A stretch of 64,000 nt of DNA from Lepturacanthus savala (taxonomy: Eukaryota; Chordata; Actinopteri; Scombriformes; Trichiuridae): NCBI GenBank assembly GCA_030544235.1, contig CM060463.1, positions 36,623,420-36,687,419 of the forward strand, in the 5' to 3' direction. The notes beneath the pieces are model-generated. The model searched no databases. It saw only the letters and a list, made by a program, of their open reading frames with translations, and was not told where the DNA came from. The position numbers and the translations under genes are program-made. Position 1 is the stretch's first letter; the number at the start of each line of letters is the position of its first letter. Positions 1 through 30,960 of this stretch are shown here, piece by piece.

Positions 1-339
1 CCATGGCTTCATTGTTGTTTGCTGCAGGAATGTGGCTGCACCCACTGACCTCTACATGTGATTCTGCTGTAGAATATAAACTAAATATAAAAATCAATTT
101 ATCGGCAGATTTATCGGCTGATATCTGGGAAATTAAGACTGTTTCCTTATAATAATAACACAAAAGCAGATATGACTTTTCCATGTGTATTTATGATTAA
201 TGACTGTTTCTGATCATTTAGTGTTGGAATTATGTGATAAAATATAATTATTAGGGTTAATATTTGATAGAATTTTATTGTAATTTCACCGTGTATTTAC
301 ATTCACAAGAGAACATTTAGTTTCTCCATCAGTGACTGC
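1..339. other. AT-rich sequence, no feature recognised
   Basis: No open frame with convincing codon use and no repeat unit was found. A pyrimidine-poor CAG near position 27 could be read as a splice acceptor, but the sequence behind it soon meets stops and matches nothing I know. The missing first coding exon of ssuh2 could lie in the first 5.8 kb or outside the window. Confidence 0.4.
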
Positions 340-1300
340 AGTACAGTAGGAATAAAAAACAGTAAAGTAAAATAGTAAAAATACTAAAGTTCATAAATAA
401 TCATTGCAGTAGGAATAAAAAATAGTAAAAAAAAATCAGAAATAATCAGTGTGGAATTTGTAAAAAAAAAAAAAAAAAAAGAACAAAAAATGTGTAAAAT
501 TCATAAATATACAATACAATAGGAATAAAAAAATAGTAACAATTGTAAAATTTATAAATAATCAGAGTGGAATTGGTAAAAAAAAAAAAAATTAACAAAA
601 AAGGTGTAAAACCCATAAATAATCAGTGCATTAGGAATAAAAAAAAATGTAAAAAAAAAAAAATAATTCAGAAATAACCAGGGTTGAATTTGTAAAAAAA
701 AAAAAAAGGTGTAAAATTCATAAATATACAATACAGTAAAGAAGGAATAAAAAAAATAAAAATTATAAAATTCATAAATAATCAGTGCAGTATGAATAAA
801 AAATAGTAAATTAAAATATCAAAAATTGTAAAATTCATAAAATTGAACAAAAAACGTGTAAAATTCATAAATATACAATACAGTAGGAATAAAAAAATAG
901 TAAAAATTATAAAATTCATAAATAATCAGTGCAGTATGAATAAAAAAATATTAAGTACATTAAAATATAAAAAAAATTGTAAAATTAATCAAATTGAACA
1001 AAAAACATGTAAACTTCATAAATATACAATACAGTAGGAATAAAAAACAGTAAAGTAAAATAGTAAAATTCATAAATAATCAGGTTGGAATTGGTAAAAA
1101 AAAAACTGAACAAATAAATGTGTAAAATTCATAAATAATCAGTGCAGTAGGAATAAAAGAAAATAGTAAAGTAAAATAGTCAAAATAATAAAAATAATCA
1201 TGAATAATCAGGGTGGAAATAATAATCAGGGTAAAAACAAACAAACATTGAAATAAACAAAAAATTCAACCAAAAAGTGTTAAATTATATTAATAAATAG
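340..1300 (+). repeat. Degenerate AT-rich tandem repeat
   Basis: Diverged units recur, each containing CAGTAGGAATAAAAAA, runs of TAGTAAA, and ATTCATAAATAATCAG. Copies start near 345, 405, 520, 625, 735, 790, 885, 935, 1030 and 1140. The spacing is irregular and A-runs vary in length. Open frames here are lysine/asparagine-rich and are not genes. Confidence 0.75.
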
Positions 1301-1406
1301 GCTGATATCAGGTAAATTATTCCATTTTAAGTATATTTATAATTAATAATGACTGTTTCTGATGACAACATTTAGTTTAAATGAACAGGTCTGGTTCAGA
1401 AACCAT

Positions 1407-1410
<4 letters not shown>

Positions 1411-1490
<80 letters not shown>
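1411..1490 (+). repeat. (TG)n microsatellite
   Basis: About 40 uninterrupted TG dinucleotides, not next to a recognised exon. Confidence 0.98.
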
Positions 1491-1493
<3 letters not shown>

Positions 1494-1737
1494 CTTGTAA
1501 ATGATCCTCCCTACTTACATTAGAGACATATTTTGTCAGTTCATCATCTCTCTTTAAAGCTACACAACAGCTTTTAGTGTCTTCAGGTTGATCTCGTGTT
1601 ATATTTAAATATTTAATTCATATTTAGTTTATATTTAGTTTATGTTTAGTTTATGTTATATTTTAATTCTTGTTATATTTTAGTTGCTGTGTTGAAAGTA
1701 TCTGAGGAGACGTTTATTCTCAGCAGCAGCTGCTGGA

Positions 1738-1739
<2 letters not shown>

Positions 1740-1780
<41 letters not shown>
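1740..1780 (+). repeat. (TTA)n microsatellite
   Basis: About 13 uninterrupted ATT trinucleotides. Confidence 0.95.
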
Positions 1781-2254
1781 ACTTCAGCTGTGAGTTGTGG
1801 ATCTTTGGATCTGAATTTAAGGTGGAATGTTAATTAATTCATTATCAGGGTCGTTTACCTGCATTTTTCTGATGCATGTGCAGGATCCTGCAGGTTCAGA
1901 CTCAATTAAATACTATAAGGCAGATGTGGAAATTATTAAAATGTTCTGTTATTTGCATTTAAAGCTTCAATCCTTTATTTTAGTGCTTTTACTGTTTAAA
2001 CTACATTAAAGGATTATTTGTGGTAAACTGGTGTTTGTTCTCCTGATACATGGAGTGTTTTACTTTGTAAAAATAAAAGTGAAGATGATCAACTGTTCAC
2101 TGTTATATGAATTAATGTTGGTATTAAAATATGAATTAATATTAGAATTATATCTGAAGAAGTTGCTAAACAAAGATATTAGATAAAAAATCATTTTACA
2201 CAAATTTTACCCAAAAATTTCACATAAATGAAACGTGTAACATGAAGTTAGTGA

Positions 2255-3420
2255 TAGAGCTGCAACTAATGACTAATCTACTAGTTGATTAATCAATCTA
2301 TTGATCTAATCTAATCTTTTGATTATTCAATCAGTTGTTTGGTTTAAAAATGGGGTCAAAGGTCAATCATTGTTTCCCAAAGCTGAAGATTTGGACATTT
2401 TCTCATTAAAATGATTCAAATCTATGAATCGATTATATTTAGTATGTTTTTTTATCATTTTTTTTTAATTGTACAAATATTTTTAGTATTTACTCTATTT
2501 TTTCTGTATTATTTTTTATTTATTTTAGTATTTTTGTGTTTTTTATTATTTTTATTTTTTATTTAATTTATTTTTCATATCCTGAGTATTTATTTTATTT
2601 TTATTATGTGTTTTTAGTTTAAGTGTTTTTTTTATTTTTAGTATTTTTTCTTTTCATTTTTCTTTTATTCTTTATATTTTTAGCATTACTTTTGATTAGT
2701 TTTTGTATTTATTTTAGTATTTTTTGTATTTTTATTATTTTTTATTTAGAGTATTTATTTTTATCTACTATATGATTATAGTAATAGTAGACAACATTTA
2801 TATATTTACTTTGATGTTTCTCAGCATTTTGCCTTTTAATGAGCATCATTTTTGAATTAAATCAGATTTAATTGCTGTCGTATGTTGATATAAAGACCAG
2901 AGATGAATTATTTAGTTTCATGACCTGAGACTTTAATCAACACATTGATTTACTTGTAGTTTTATTTCCTTCTGACTTGTTTTTCTGATTCAGCTCATGT
3001 GATTCATAAAAATCTGATCCTGTTTCTTTATTTAAAGAAGAAAAAGTCGGTTTATTGTTTATTAATCCACGTCCTTTTATACAGAACTTACTTAAAATGT
3101 CTTAAATTATAGATATATTTAATAAATATAAGGAAAAAGTCATAAACATAGTATCAAGATATCCTGGTCATGTGACCTAATGTGATAAATTGTTTGTCCT
3201 TCAAAATAAAAGCCCACTTTTCACACCTAACTGTGATTTTTATCACAGCTTTAGTGATTGTTTCCACTAAATATAATAAGTTAATTATTAGTAAAGTGCT
3301 GTTCTTAATGTCTGATCTATATATTATAATGATGATGAAGTTAACAGTCGCTGTAGATTCTGGAATGTTTCTCACATCCTAAACAATAAATTGACAGTTT
3401 CCAGGAATTCTTCCTCTTCC
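2255..3420. repeat. Diverged pieces of dispersed repeat family R1
   Basis: The left part carries the signature of a family seen through the window: an ACTAATCTACTAGTTGATTA-like start, TTTCCCAAAGCTGAAGAT, then T-rich runs with TTTTAGTATTT. Around 3,160-3,260 is the other end: ATCCTGGTCATGTGACCT, CCTTCAAAATAAAAGCCC and TTTTCACACCTAACTGT. Fuller copies lie at 3,950-5,082, 11,765-13,259 and 46,480-47,270. Confidence 0.55.
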
Positions 3421-3727
3421 TTTACTCACTTCCTGCTGCAGCTGAGAGAAAGTAGAGGAAGTTAAATCTGCCCTGAAATAACAGAAAAAATCCAACTTTT
3501 ACTTTATGTTACGTTTGGCTTTTATTTAATACTGTAAAGTGTAGAGAATTTAAACATCCTCATGACTTTTGTTGCAACTTAACACTGAAAATATGACGCT
3601 TTTATTCTGAAAAACAAAGTTTGACTTCTGAAATAAAAACGAGTTCTTACAGTTCGAGCTACAACTAACGACCGTTTTAATAGTAAACCTATAAATCCCT
3701 GAATAGACTGGCCAACCCCGACCCCGC

Positions 3728-3740
3728 TGACCTTTGACCC
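3728..3740 (-). promoter_or_regulatory. DR1-type nuclear receptor half-site pair
   Basis: TGACCTTTGACCC is a direct repeat of AGGTCA-type half-sites with one spacer base, read on the minus strand. This is the pattern bound by HNF4, COUP-TF and RXR/PPAR. Function is not shown. It is one of five such sites in the window. Confidence 0.35.
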
Positions 3741-3949
3741 CTCCACCACCATCAGATCCCTCAGTCCTTCTGTCACCACAGTTAAATCGCAGCTTAAATC
3801 CAACCTGTGGACGACGTGACACAACTTCTGTGTTCTTAGATTTATTTTATAAATAATTTATTTTATAAATATTCTGCTGGTTTAATTATTTATTAGAACA
3901 TTTGTGTTGCTTCTGTAAAGAACCTAGTTGTTTTTAAACCTGCTCTATA

Positions 3950-5082
3950 AATAAATTCTATTGGATTTGATGATCTATTAATTATTTAAATGATTAGTCA
4001 ATTAGTAGTTTGGTTCATAAAATGGTGTAAATGTTTCCCAAAATATAAAATGTCTTTTTTTTTTTAAATGACTCAAATCAATGAATCAAATATTTTATTA
4101 TTTTTTATATATATATATATTTTTTTATTTTTATCCGTATTATTTTCTTATATATTTTTTGTATTTAATGTTTTTTTTTATCCGTGTTATTTTTTATTAG
4201 TTTTAGTATTTATTTCAGTATTTTTTGTATTTTTATTATTTTAATTTTTTTCTTTGATTTATATTTAATTTCCTGAGTATTTATTTTATTTTTGTTATGT
4301 GTTTTTAGTAGTTTAGGTGTTTTTGTTTTTTTGTACTTTAGTATTTTATTTTTACTATTTCTACTTTTAAATTTTATAAATACTTTAATCAAAATTGATC
4401 ACATATCTATCTATTGATGATTTAAATTAATTAGTTATTTGGTTCATTAAATGTGGATCAGTGTTTCATCAAAGATGAAGATTCAACCTAAAATGTCTTT
4501 TTTTGTCCAAAGATCATCAGTTTATTATTATAGAGACTAAAGAAACCAGGAAATAATCAGAGAAGAGAAGCTGGAACCAGAGAATTTAGATGTTTTCTAC
4601 TGAATAAATGACTCAAATCCATTCATTGATTAATCAACTTATTATTTTACTATTATTAAATCATTAAATTACAAAATTAGAGACAAAATCCCCCAAAAAA
4701 CAGGAAAATGTTTGTCTCTGATTCCTGGAAACAGAACAAAGTTCCAGCTCTTTACATTTCTATGGTGTCAGGTGACCTGAACTGGAACAGCTGCTGTAGA
4801 GGAGGAGGAGGAGGAGGAGGAGGAGGAGGAGGAGGAGGAGGAGGAGGAGGAGCAGGAGGAGGAGGAGGAGGAGGAGGAGCAGGAGGAGGAGGAGGAGGAG
4901 GAGGAGGAGGAGGAGGAGGAGGAGGAGCAGGAGGAGGAGGAGGAGGAGGAGGAGGAGGAGAAGGAGGAGGAGGAGCAGGAGGAGGAGGAGGAGGAGGAGG
5001 AGGAGGAGGAGGAGGAGCAGGAGGAGGAATGCAGTTAGTAAAGATAAAGTAATTGTTGCCATGGAAACACTATGCAATAGAG
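3950..5082 (+). repeat. Dispersed repeat R1, copy A, with internal (GGA)n
   Basis: In order it contains the T-rich TTTTAGTATTT block, GAGACTAAAGAAACCAGGAA, GAAGCTGGAACCAGAGAATT, a CTGGAACAGCTGCTGTAGA segment, a GGA/GCA tract (4,799-5,028), and GATAAAGTAATTGTTGCCAT leading to ATGCAATAGAG. The same order recurs at 11,765-13,259. The glycine and leucine frames across the GGA tract are repeat artefacts. Confidence 0.8.
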
Positions 5083-5663
5083 CAGTGGTTCTCTAATGGG
5101 GGTCCGCGTCCCCCTGGTGGTACGTGGAGGTACTGCAGCTTTTATTAAATGTTCATACACTGAATATTAGATTCACTATTTCATTTTATTATCCCCCCTC
5201 CCCCGACCAACTTAGTTTGACCCATTAATCCAGCGTCACTCGTCTCCTACACAGTCTATGCTCGTTAACAACCTGCCGTTACCATGACAACACACTAACG
5301 ATGGAGATGTGGCTAAAGCGCGGCAGCGATGCATCTGAAAATACAGATAAACAAGTGAAAAAGAAAGTGATTCAGTGCAATTTTCACTTTTTGATCCTAA
5401 AAAAAGTTGAAAGTTGAATATTTTTTGTGAACTAATCTTTATTTATAAGGTTATCAATTTGTTTTATAAACAAAATATGTATTTATAATTAACTTATTCA
5501 TGTATATTCTTTTTATTTTCTACCATAACAGAGACCAATTCAGCATTTTCACTGGGATGTTTCTACATGTTTGCAACATAAATGAATTTGTCAGGTTCAC
5601 TTATTTATTTGTTCAGCTTTAATAAATCAGACACTGATTTTACAGAACAGCGTGTGTTAAATG
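5083..5663 (+). mobile_element. Degraded hAT-type DNA transposon
   Basis: The left end, CAGTGGTTCTCTAATGGGGG, looks like a hAT terminal sequence and follows CAATAGAG directly. The right flank resumes R1 sequence (ATAGAGGGTTAAGAGCTC). I see no clear right terminal inverted repeat, and the presumed target duplication (CAATAGAG versus TGATAGAG) matches at only six of eight positions. The element is internally deleted and old. The left boundary is the better supported one. Confidence 0.55.
5301..5417 (+). pseudogene. N-terminal remnant of a hAT transposase
   Basis: A 38-codon frame starts MEMWLKRGSDASE, which resembles the MDKWLKR-type beginning of ZBED5/SCAND3-like hAT transposases. It soon becomes lysine-rich and stops. 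The zinc-finger, catalytic and dimerisation regions are absent. Assignment rests on this short N-terminus plus the hAT-like left end at 5,083. Confidence 0.4.
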
Positions 5664-5812
5664 TGATAGAGGGTTAAGAGCTCCTGTTTGAACCAGGAAA
5701 TAAAGATGATAAATATCAATGATTTATCATTTCCTGTATCTTTGAGCTAAACTCAGCAGTGAAGACAGGAAGTGATGTTTAACCTGTTTCCTGTTGTTGT
5801 TTGTTATTTTAG

Positions 5813-22671
<16,859 letters not shown>

Positions 22672-23046
22672 CATCACAACCGTCCTCGTCGCCGCTTCCA
22701 GCTCGTCCCTGCAGCCATCTTTAATCTGTGTCGTATAAGATGTGTGGTATAATCTCTCGCTGCTTCTCTTCTGCTGGTTCTGGATCTCTACCTCCTGTTA
22801 GGATGCTGTGATGCTGCATCAGGCGTCATGGCGACAGGAAACAACTGTTTTAACCAGATAAATCAGTAATTTCCACTGATTTTAATACAAATTTAAAGGT
22901 ACAGTGTGTAGTTTGTGGTTTGTCCTTTCTGGGCTTCTGTAGAAACTTTAACTTTATTGAACAATACAATAATTACAAATAAATAAGAATCTCTAACTTG
23001 GATATAAATAAATAAATTATATATATTTATTTATATATGATACATT

Positions 23047-23385
23047 CGGAGGGCGACACGGTGGCGCAGGGGTTAGCGCTGTTGCCTCACAGCAAGAAGG
23101 TCGCAGGTTCAAGACCTTCTTAGTCCTGGGTCTGGGACCTTTCTGTGTGGAGTTTGCATGTTCTCCCCGTGTCTGCGTGGGTTTCCAAAAACACGCTGAG
23201 GTTAATTGGAGACTCTAAATTGCCCATAGGTGTGAGTGTGTGAGTGAATGGTGTGTGTGCCCCACGATTGGCTGGTGACCATCTGGGGTGTATCCCTGCC
23301 TCTCACCGTAACGTGCTGGGATAGGCTCCAGCAGACCATGTGACCCTAATGAGGAATAAGCAGGTATAGAAAATGACTGACTGAC
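23047..23385 (+). mobile_element. tRNA-headed SINE, full length, with target duplication
   Basis: The 5' part contains an A-box-like TGGCGCAGGGG and a B box GGTTCAAGACC, so it was probably copied from a tRNA-derived RNA polymerase III transcript. The body contains GAGTTTGCATGTTCTCCCCG and CTCTAAATTGCCC, and it ends in GACTGACTGAC units. TGATACATT flanks both sides (23,038-23,046 and 23,386-23,394), extending to 13 bases with one mismatch. Confidence 0.92.
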
Positions 23386-23597
23386 TGATACATTAGGAAA
23401 AAAATAATAATAAATTGGTTTAAAAAAAAATATTGCAAATTTTTTATTGATCAGTTTTTATTTTAAAACATGTTATTGAAGCTTTGATTTCTTCCATTTA
23501 CATGAATCTATATGATATTTTCCCATAATCATGATATTGATCATATCAGATATTTCTTTAGAGATGTGCTTCTTGTATAATATAATAATAATAATAA

Positions 23598-23700
23598 AAG
23601 ATGGCTGCTGTAGTACAACCAAGATGGCTGCTGTAGTGCAGCCAAGATGGCCGCTGTAGTACAGCCAAGATGGCCGCTGTAGTACAGCCAAGATGGCTAC
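23598..23700 (+). repeat. 23-bp tandem repeat with AAGATGGC core
   Basis: Four units of AAGATGGCYGCTGTAGTACA plus three bases, and a partial fifth. AAGATGGC resembles the YY1 core. The first two units read GGCTGC and the next two GGCCGC. Confidence 0.9.
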
Positions 23701-23756
23701 CTTCTACTGACTAACTTTCTACATAGAAGCTACTACTGTGGTGTTGGAGTAATAGG

Positions 23757-24020
23757 TACCGGTTAGTAGGCATCAATGCTAACTAGTTCAGTTAGCGATG
23801 GTGACGCTAACTAGTAGTAGTTACCAGTTAGTAGGCGGTGATGCTAACTAGTAGTAGCTACTGGTTAGTAGCCAGTGATGCTAACTAGTAGTAGTCAACA
23901 GTTAGTAGGCAGTGATGCTAACTATTAGCAGTCAACAGTTAGCAGGCAGTGATGGTAACTATTAGTAGCTACCAGTTAGCAGGCAGTGATGCTACCTAGT
24001 AGTAGCTACTAGCAGTGATG
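23757..24020 (+). repeat. 37-bp minisatellite, first array
   Basis: Units read GTTAGTAGGCAGTGATGCTA then ACTAGTAGTAGCTACCA. About seven diverged copies. The same family forms the larger array at 25,448-26,085. Confidence 0.9.
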
Positions 24021-24142
24021 CTAAGGTTTCAGATGCAGCCCCCCTCCCCATACAGATAGATTCTTATTTTGACTGGATTATATGCTGATTATGAATATTA
24101 TTCCAATGAGATGTTTCTAAATCTTACACACTGTACCTTTAA

Positions 24143-25447
24143 TCAATGATCAATCAATGTTGAACCCGTCCATTTATCGTCTGATGAATGCATCACAACC
24201 CTTTGACCACGTTTTATGTTTCACAACATTTATCCTCAACAGTTTAACTGTTATTCTCAGTATTGCATGTAAAAGCCTGATATGTGGTGCTATAAGTCAT
24301 GTTACGCGACTGAAATCTGCTTCTACCTGAGGTTCTTCTTCTGTGGTTTGATTTGTGCAGTTTAATCACACACAGATGACAGGATTTATCTAAATAACAT
24401 GGTATTTCCTTTGTTTTCACACCAGAAACTGGCAAAACAAACATCCACGTGCCTTCATGAAACATAAATTTGGTGACGTTAGCTAACCGCTAACATGCTA
24501 ACTAGCCAAAAACAAACAAGCCTGCCTTATTTATATTCTACCCTGAGTTCTGGTGTGGTTAGATAACTCTTTGTTGTTTTATTATCATGTTTACAGTTTA
24601 TAAATGACTTGAAACTATTCCTATAACAGCTTTAATTTGCATTTTGGATATTTTTCACACTTCTTTTTAATAACGGGATAAATGTTAGCGTCAGTATTTG
24701 CCAAATTAAAGTGCTTCCTGCTCCTTTAGCCCATTAAAGCTGCTTTGACTGTGGCTGTCGGCCAATCTGAAAACATTCTGGGTGGAAAGAAAGAAGGAAG
24801 GAAGCAGGAATAAAGGATTCAGTGGTTAACAAACAGGAGGAAACACATGCTGCTGCTGCTGCTGCTGCTAACGTCCAGGGAAAACCTTAACGAGTCTTCT
24901 CGGCCTTGAGTTCGAGGCTATTTTTAAAAGCATTTCAGTCTTTAAAATGAACAATGGTGTTTCTGTTGGTGTGTGAACGGGTTTCAGTCAGATGATCCAT
25001 AAACTAATCAGTTTAATCTCAGAGGTTGAGAGGATTCCTGGGCCGTAATAAGCAGCAGCAGCATTTTATCACGCTGAGAAAACACGGAAAAGCAGCAACA
25101 CGTGTTAATAAACCAACTCCACACAGAATAAATCAGAATTATTCCTCTCAGGGCTCAACCCTTTCACTTAATCCATCAGTTTGGTTGATTTTTATGCTTT
25201 TTTCATGCAGAATTTGTCATATTCTCAAAATTTCTAGTCGTAAGTCGTCTCGATTTAAAGGTTCATTTCTGCGTTATATCGTGCTTACTTAAATTTTACA
25301 CATTTGTCAATGAATTCAAGTTATTATTTAGTGGAATAGTTGAATAGTTGAATGATTATTAGTTGAGTCACAATACAATGTCTTTGTGAATAGAAGGAAT
25401 TTAACTAAAAATATAAAGATATGATATATGATATGATATTATTGCAT
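24143..25447. other. Intergenic sequence
   Basis: No gene recognised. It includes a short (CTG)n run near 24,850 and single-copy looking DNA. An 88-codon frame at 25,026 lacks splice sites, family resemblance or coding bias. Confidence 0.5.
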
Positions 25448-26085
25448 ATATATATACAGGCAGGTAGTGATGCTAACTATTAGCAGCTACTAGTTAGCAG
25501 ACAGTGATGCTAACTAGTAGCTACCAGTTAGTAGGCAGTGATGCTAACTATTAGCAGCTACTAGTTAGCAGGCAGTGATGCTAACTAGTAGTAGCTACCG
25601 GTTAGCAGACAGTGATGCTAACTAGTAGTAGCTACCGGTTAGCAGGCAGTGATTTTACCTAGCAGTAGCTACTTGTTAGTAGACAGTAATGCTAACGAGT
25701 AGTAGCTACCAGTTAGCAGACAGTGATGCTAACTAGTAGTAGCTACCTGTTAGTAGACAGTGATGCTAACTAGTAGTAATTACCGGTTAGCAGACAGTGA
25801 TGCTAACTAGTAGTAGCTACCTGTTAGTAGACAGTGATGCTAACTAGTAGTAGCTACCAGTTAGCAGACAGTGATGCTAACTAGTAGTAGCTACCGGTTA
25901 GCAGACACTGATGCTACGTAGTAGCAGCTACTGGTTAACAGGCGGCGATGCGAACTAGCAGTAGCTACTGGTTAGTAGGCAGTTATACTAACTACTTGTT
26001 AGCAGACAGTGATACTAACTAGTAGTAGCTACCAGTTAGGCAGTGATGCTAACTAGCAGTAGCTACTGGTTAGTAGGGGGTGACT
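25448..26085 (+). repeat. 37-bp minisatellite, second array
   Basis: About seventeen units of CAGTGATGCTAACTAGTAGT followed by AGCTACCGGTTAGCAGA, with single-base variants. Each unit has the palindrome GTAGCTAC. Confidence 0.93.
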
Positions 26086-29049
<2,964 letters not shown>

Positions 29050-29149
29050 CCCACCCTTTCATATCACCCTAAATGCCTCATTTGATAAAATTCCCCAGAA
29101 GTTATTTCAGCAAGTTCAAGAATCTTATCAAAGGAGCCATGACTAAAAG

Positions 29150-30250
29150 TCCAAAAACAAGCCAAGGTCCAAGTTTGGAGTGAATTTTATGTTTGTGTGT
29201 ATGTTATTGTATTATATAACACAGATGAGAATAAAAATGCAATTAATTAATTAATTAAAAGGCTGTTAATGTGTTTTACTTTGCATGTGTTTTGTTTATA
29301 CATTACATTTCAAAATAAAAGTCCAAGAAATAGGTCCAAGTTTGAAGTGTATTTTTATGTGTGTGTGTTATTATATAACACATATGAGAGAAAATGCAAC
29401 TAATCAATTAATTAAAGGCTGTTCATGTGTTTTATTCATTGTGCATAGTATTTCAAAATAAAAGTAAGACAAAAACAAATAAGTCCAAGATCCAAGTTTG
29501 GAGTTTATTTTTTAAGTGTGCATGTAATTGTATTATATAAGGAAAAGGACAATTATTAATTAATTAATTAATTAATTAATTAATTAAAAGGCTGTTAATG
29601 TTTTTTACTTAGTTGTGCACTACATTTCAAAATAAAAGTCCAAAAAAATAAGTCCAAGGTCCAAGTTTGGAGTGTATTTCCAGAATTAAATTTTTATGGT
29701 AATTAATTCATTCATTAATTAAAAAGCTGTTAATGTGTTTTACTTTTTTATGCATTACATTTCAAAATAAAAGTCCAAGAAATAGGTCCAAGGTCCAAGT
29801 TTGAAGTGTGTTTTTATGTATTGTGTTGTAACAAAGGTGAGAAGGAAAAAATGCAATTAATTTATTATTATTATTATTATGCATTGCATTTCAAAATAAA
29901 AGTCCAAAACAAATAAAAAGTGTATTTTTTAAGTATATTTTTATGTATGCATGTATGTTATTATATAACAAAAAAAAAATCTCAATTAATTAATTAATGA
30001 ATTAGGAGGTTGTTAATGTGATTTACTTTTTTATGCATTGCATTTCAAAATAAAAGTCCAAAACAAATAAGTCCAAGATCCAGGTTTAGAGTGTATTTTT
30101 AAAGTGTGCATGTAATTGTATTATATAACACAGACAAGAAGGAATAAGCCAATTAATTAATGTTGTTGTTAATGTGTTTTACTTTTTTATGCATTGCATT
30201 TCAAAATAAAAGTCCACAAAAAATAAGTGCAAGGTCCAAATTGGGTATTT
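29150..30250 (+). repeat. Tandem array of about 140-bp complex units
   Basis: Roughly eight units, each with TTAATTAATTAAAAGGCTGT, TTTTACTTTTTATGCATT, ATTTCAAAATAAAAGTCCAA and AAGGTCCAAGTTTGGAGTGT, then ATTATATAACA. Copies are centred near 29,300, 29,450, 29,620, 29,765, 29,890, 30,045 and 30,200. The CAAAATAAAAGTCC core is shared with family R1. Confidence 0.9.
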
Positions 30251-30549
30251 TTAGTCCTCACTAAATATTTCCCAAAAATGTCCTATTTTATTTTATAAAT
30301 GTGATAAACTGTACAAAAACAGTGACATTTATTTTGCCGGTCTGGTCTGGTCTGATGTGGTCTGATGTGGTCTCTGGGTGCTTGGTCCCCCTAATCCTCA
30401 GATCCTAGACCAGGTCCTGGTCTCAGCTTTAATTGTAATGTAAGTGAAAGGACCAGAATCCACAATCGGTCTTAATAAAGTCTGTAAAACTGTTTCTGGA
30501 TCAGATTTGAAGCTTAAAACAAAGCAGGAGTCAAAATAAAATAAAAATA

Positions 30550-30713
30550 CCCCCTCCCCCCCTCCTCCTCATGGCCCCGCCCCTCCTCTTCATGGCCCCG
30601 CCCCATCCCCTCAGTGGGCGGGGCCTCTCCGCTGCATCATCATGCTCTGCAGCTTCACAAAAGAGAAGAAGAAGAAAAAGAAGCAGGAGGAGAAGAAGAA
30701 GAAATCCTTCCAT
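30550..30713 (+). promoter_or_regulatory. GC-rich segment, candidate promoter and first exon of the sialyltransferase
   Basis: GC boxes (CCCCGCCCC at 30,576, GGGCGGGG at 30,616) precede an ATG at 30,642 and a good donor CAT/GTGAGT (exon end 30,713). Downstream to 30,960 the DNA stays CpG-rich (TGCGCGTG, GCGCGCGTG), unlike its AT-rich surroundings. If spliced to the acceptor at 45,930, the ATG frame would continue only to TGA at 46,009, so the exon would be 5' UTR with an upstream open frame. The link is inferred from strand, order and the lack of another candidate. Confidence 0.4.
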
Positions 30714-30960
30714 GTGAGTCCTGAACGCAGCTTTTCTCTAGTTTAACGGACTCGGTGCACGTGTGTGCGCGTGTTATAATGCGTGTGCGTGTTATAATGC
30801 GGGTGCGTGTGAGACACAACGCGGTTTGAAACTTTTATCTGGAAAAACTTCGTCAAAGTTTCCGCTGCTTCTATTTCCCTTTTTTCGGTTTTAATTTGTT
30901 TTTTTTCCCTGTAGTTCTTTTTCCTTTGTGCGCGCGCGTGTGCGCGTGTGTGTTGATGAC

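Larger units (their letters stand above)
22893..24142. mobile_element. Inverted-terminal-repeat element, interrupted
   Basis: The left end TTAAAGGTACAGTGTGTAG pairs with the right end CTTACACACTGTACCTTTAA, and both end in TTAA. The same termini bound the 201-base element at 58,921-59,121. The interior holds a SINE, a 23-bp array and a 37-bp array, so the original element has been expanded by later events. No transposase was seen. Confidence 0.6.

Noticed and set aside
4708..5077. Glycine-rich and leucine-rich proteins over the GGA tract (also at 12,823-13,332)
   Set aside because: Both strands and two loci give them, and the flanks are dispersed repeat R1.
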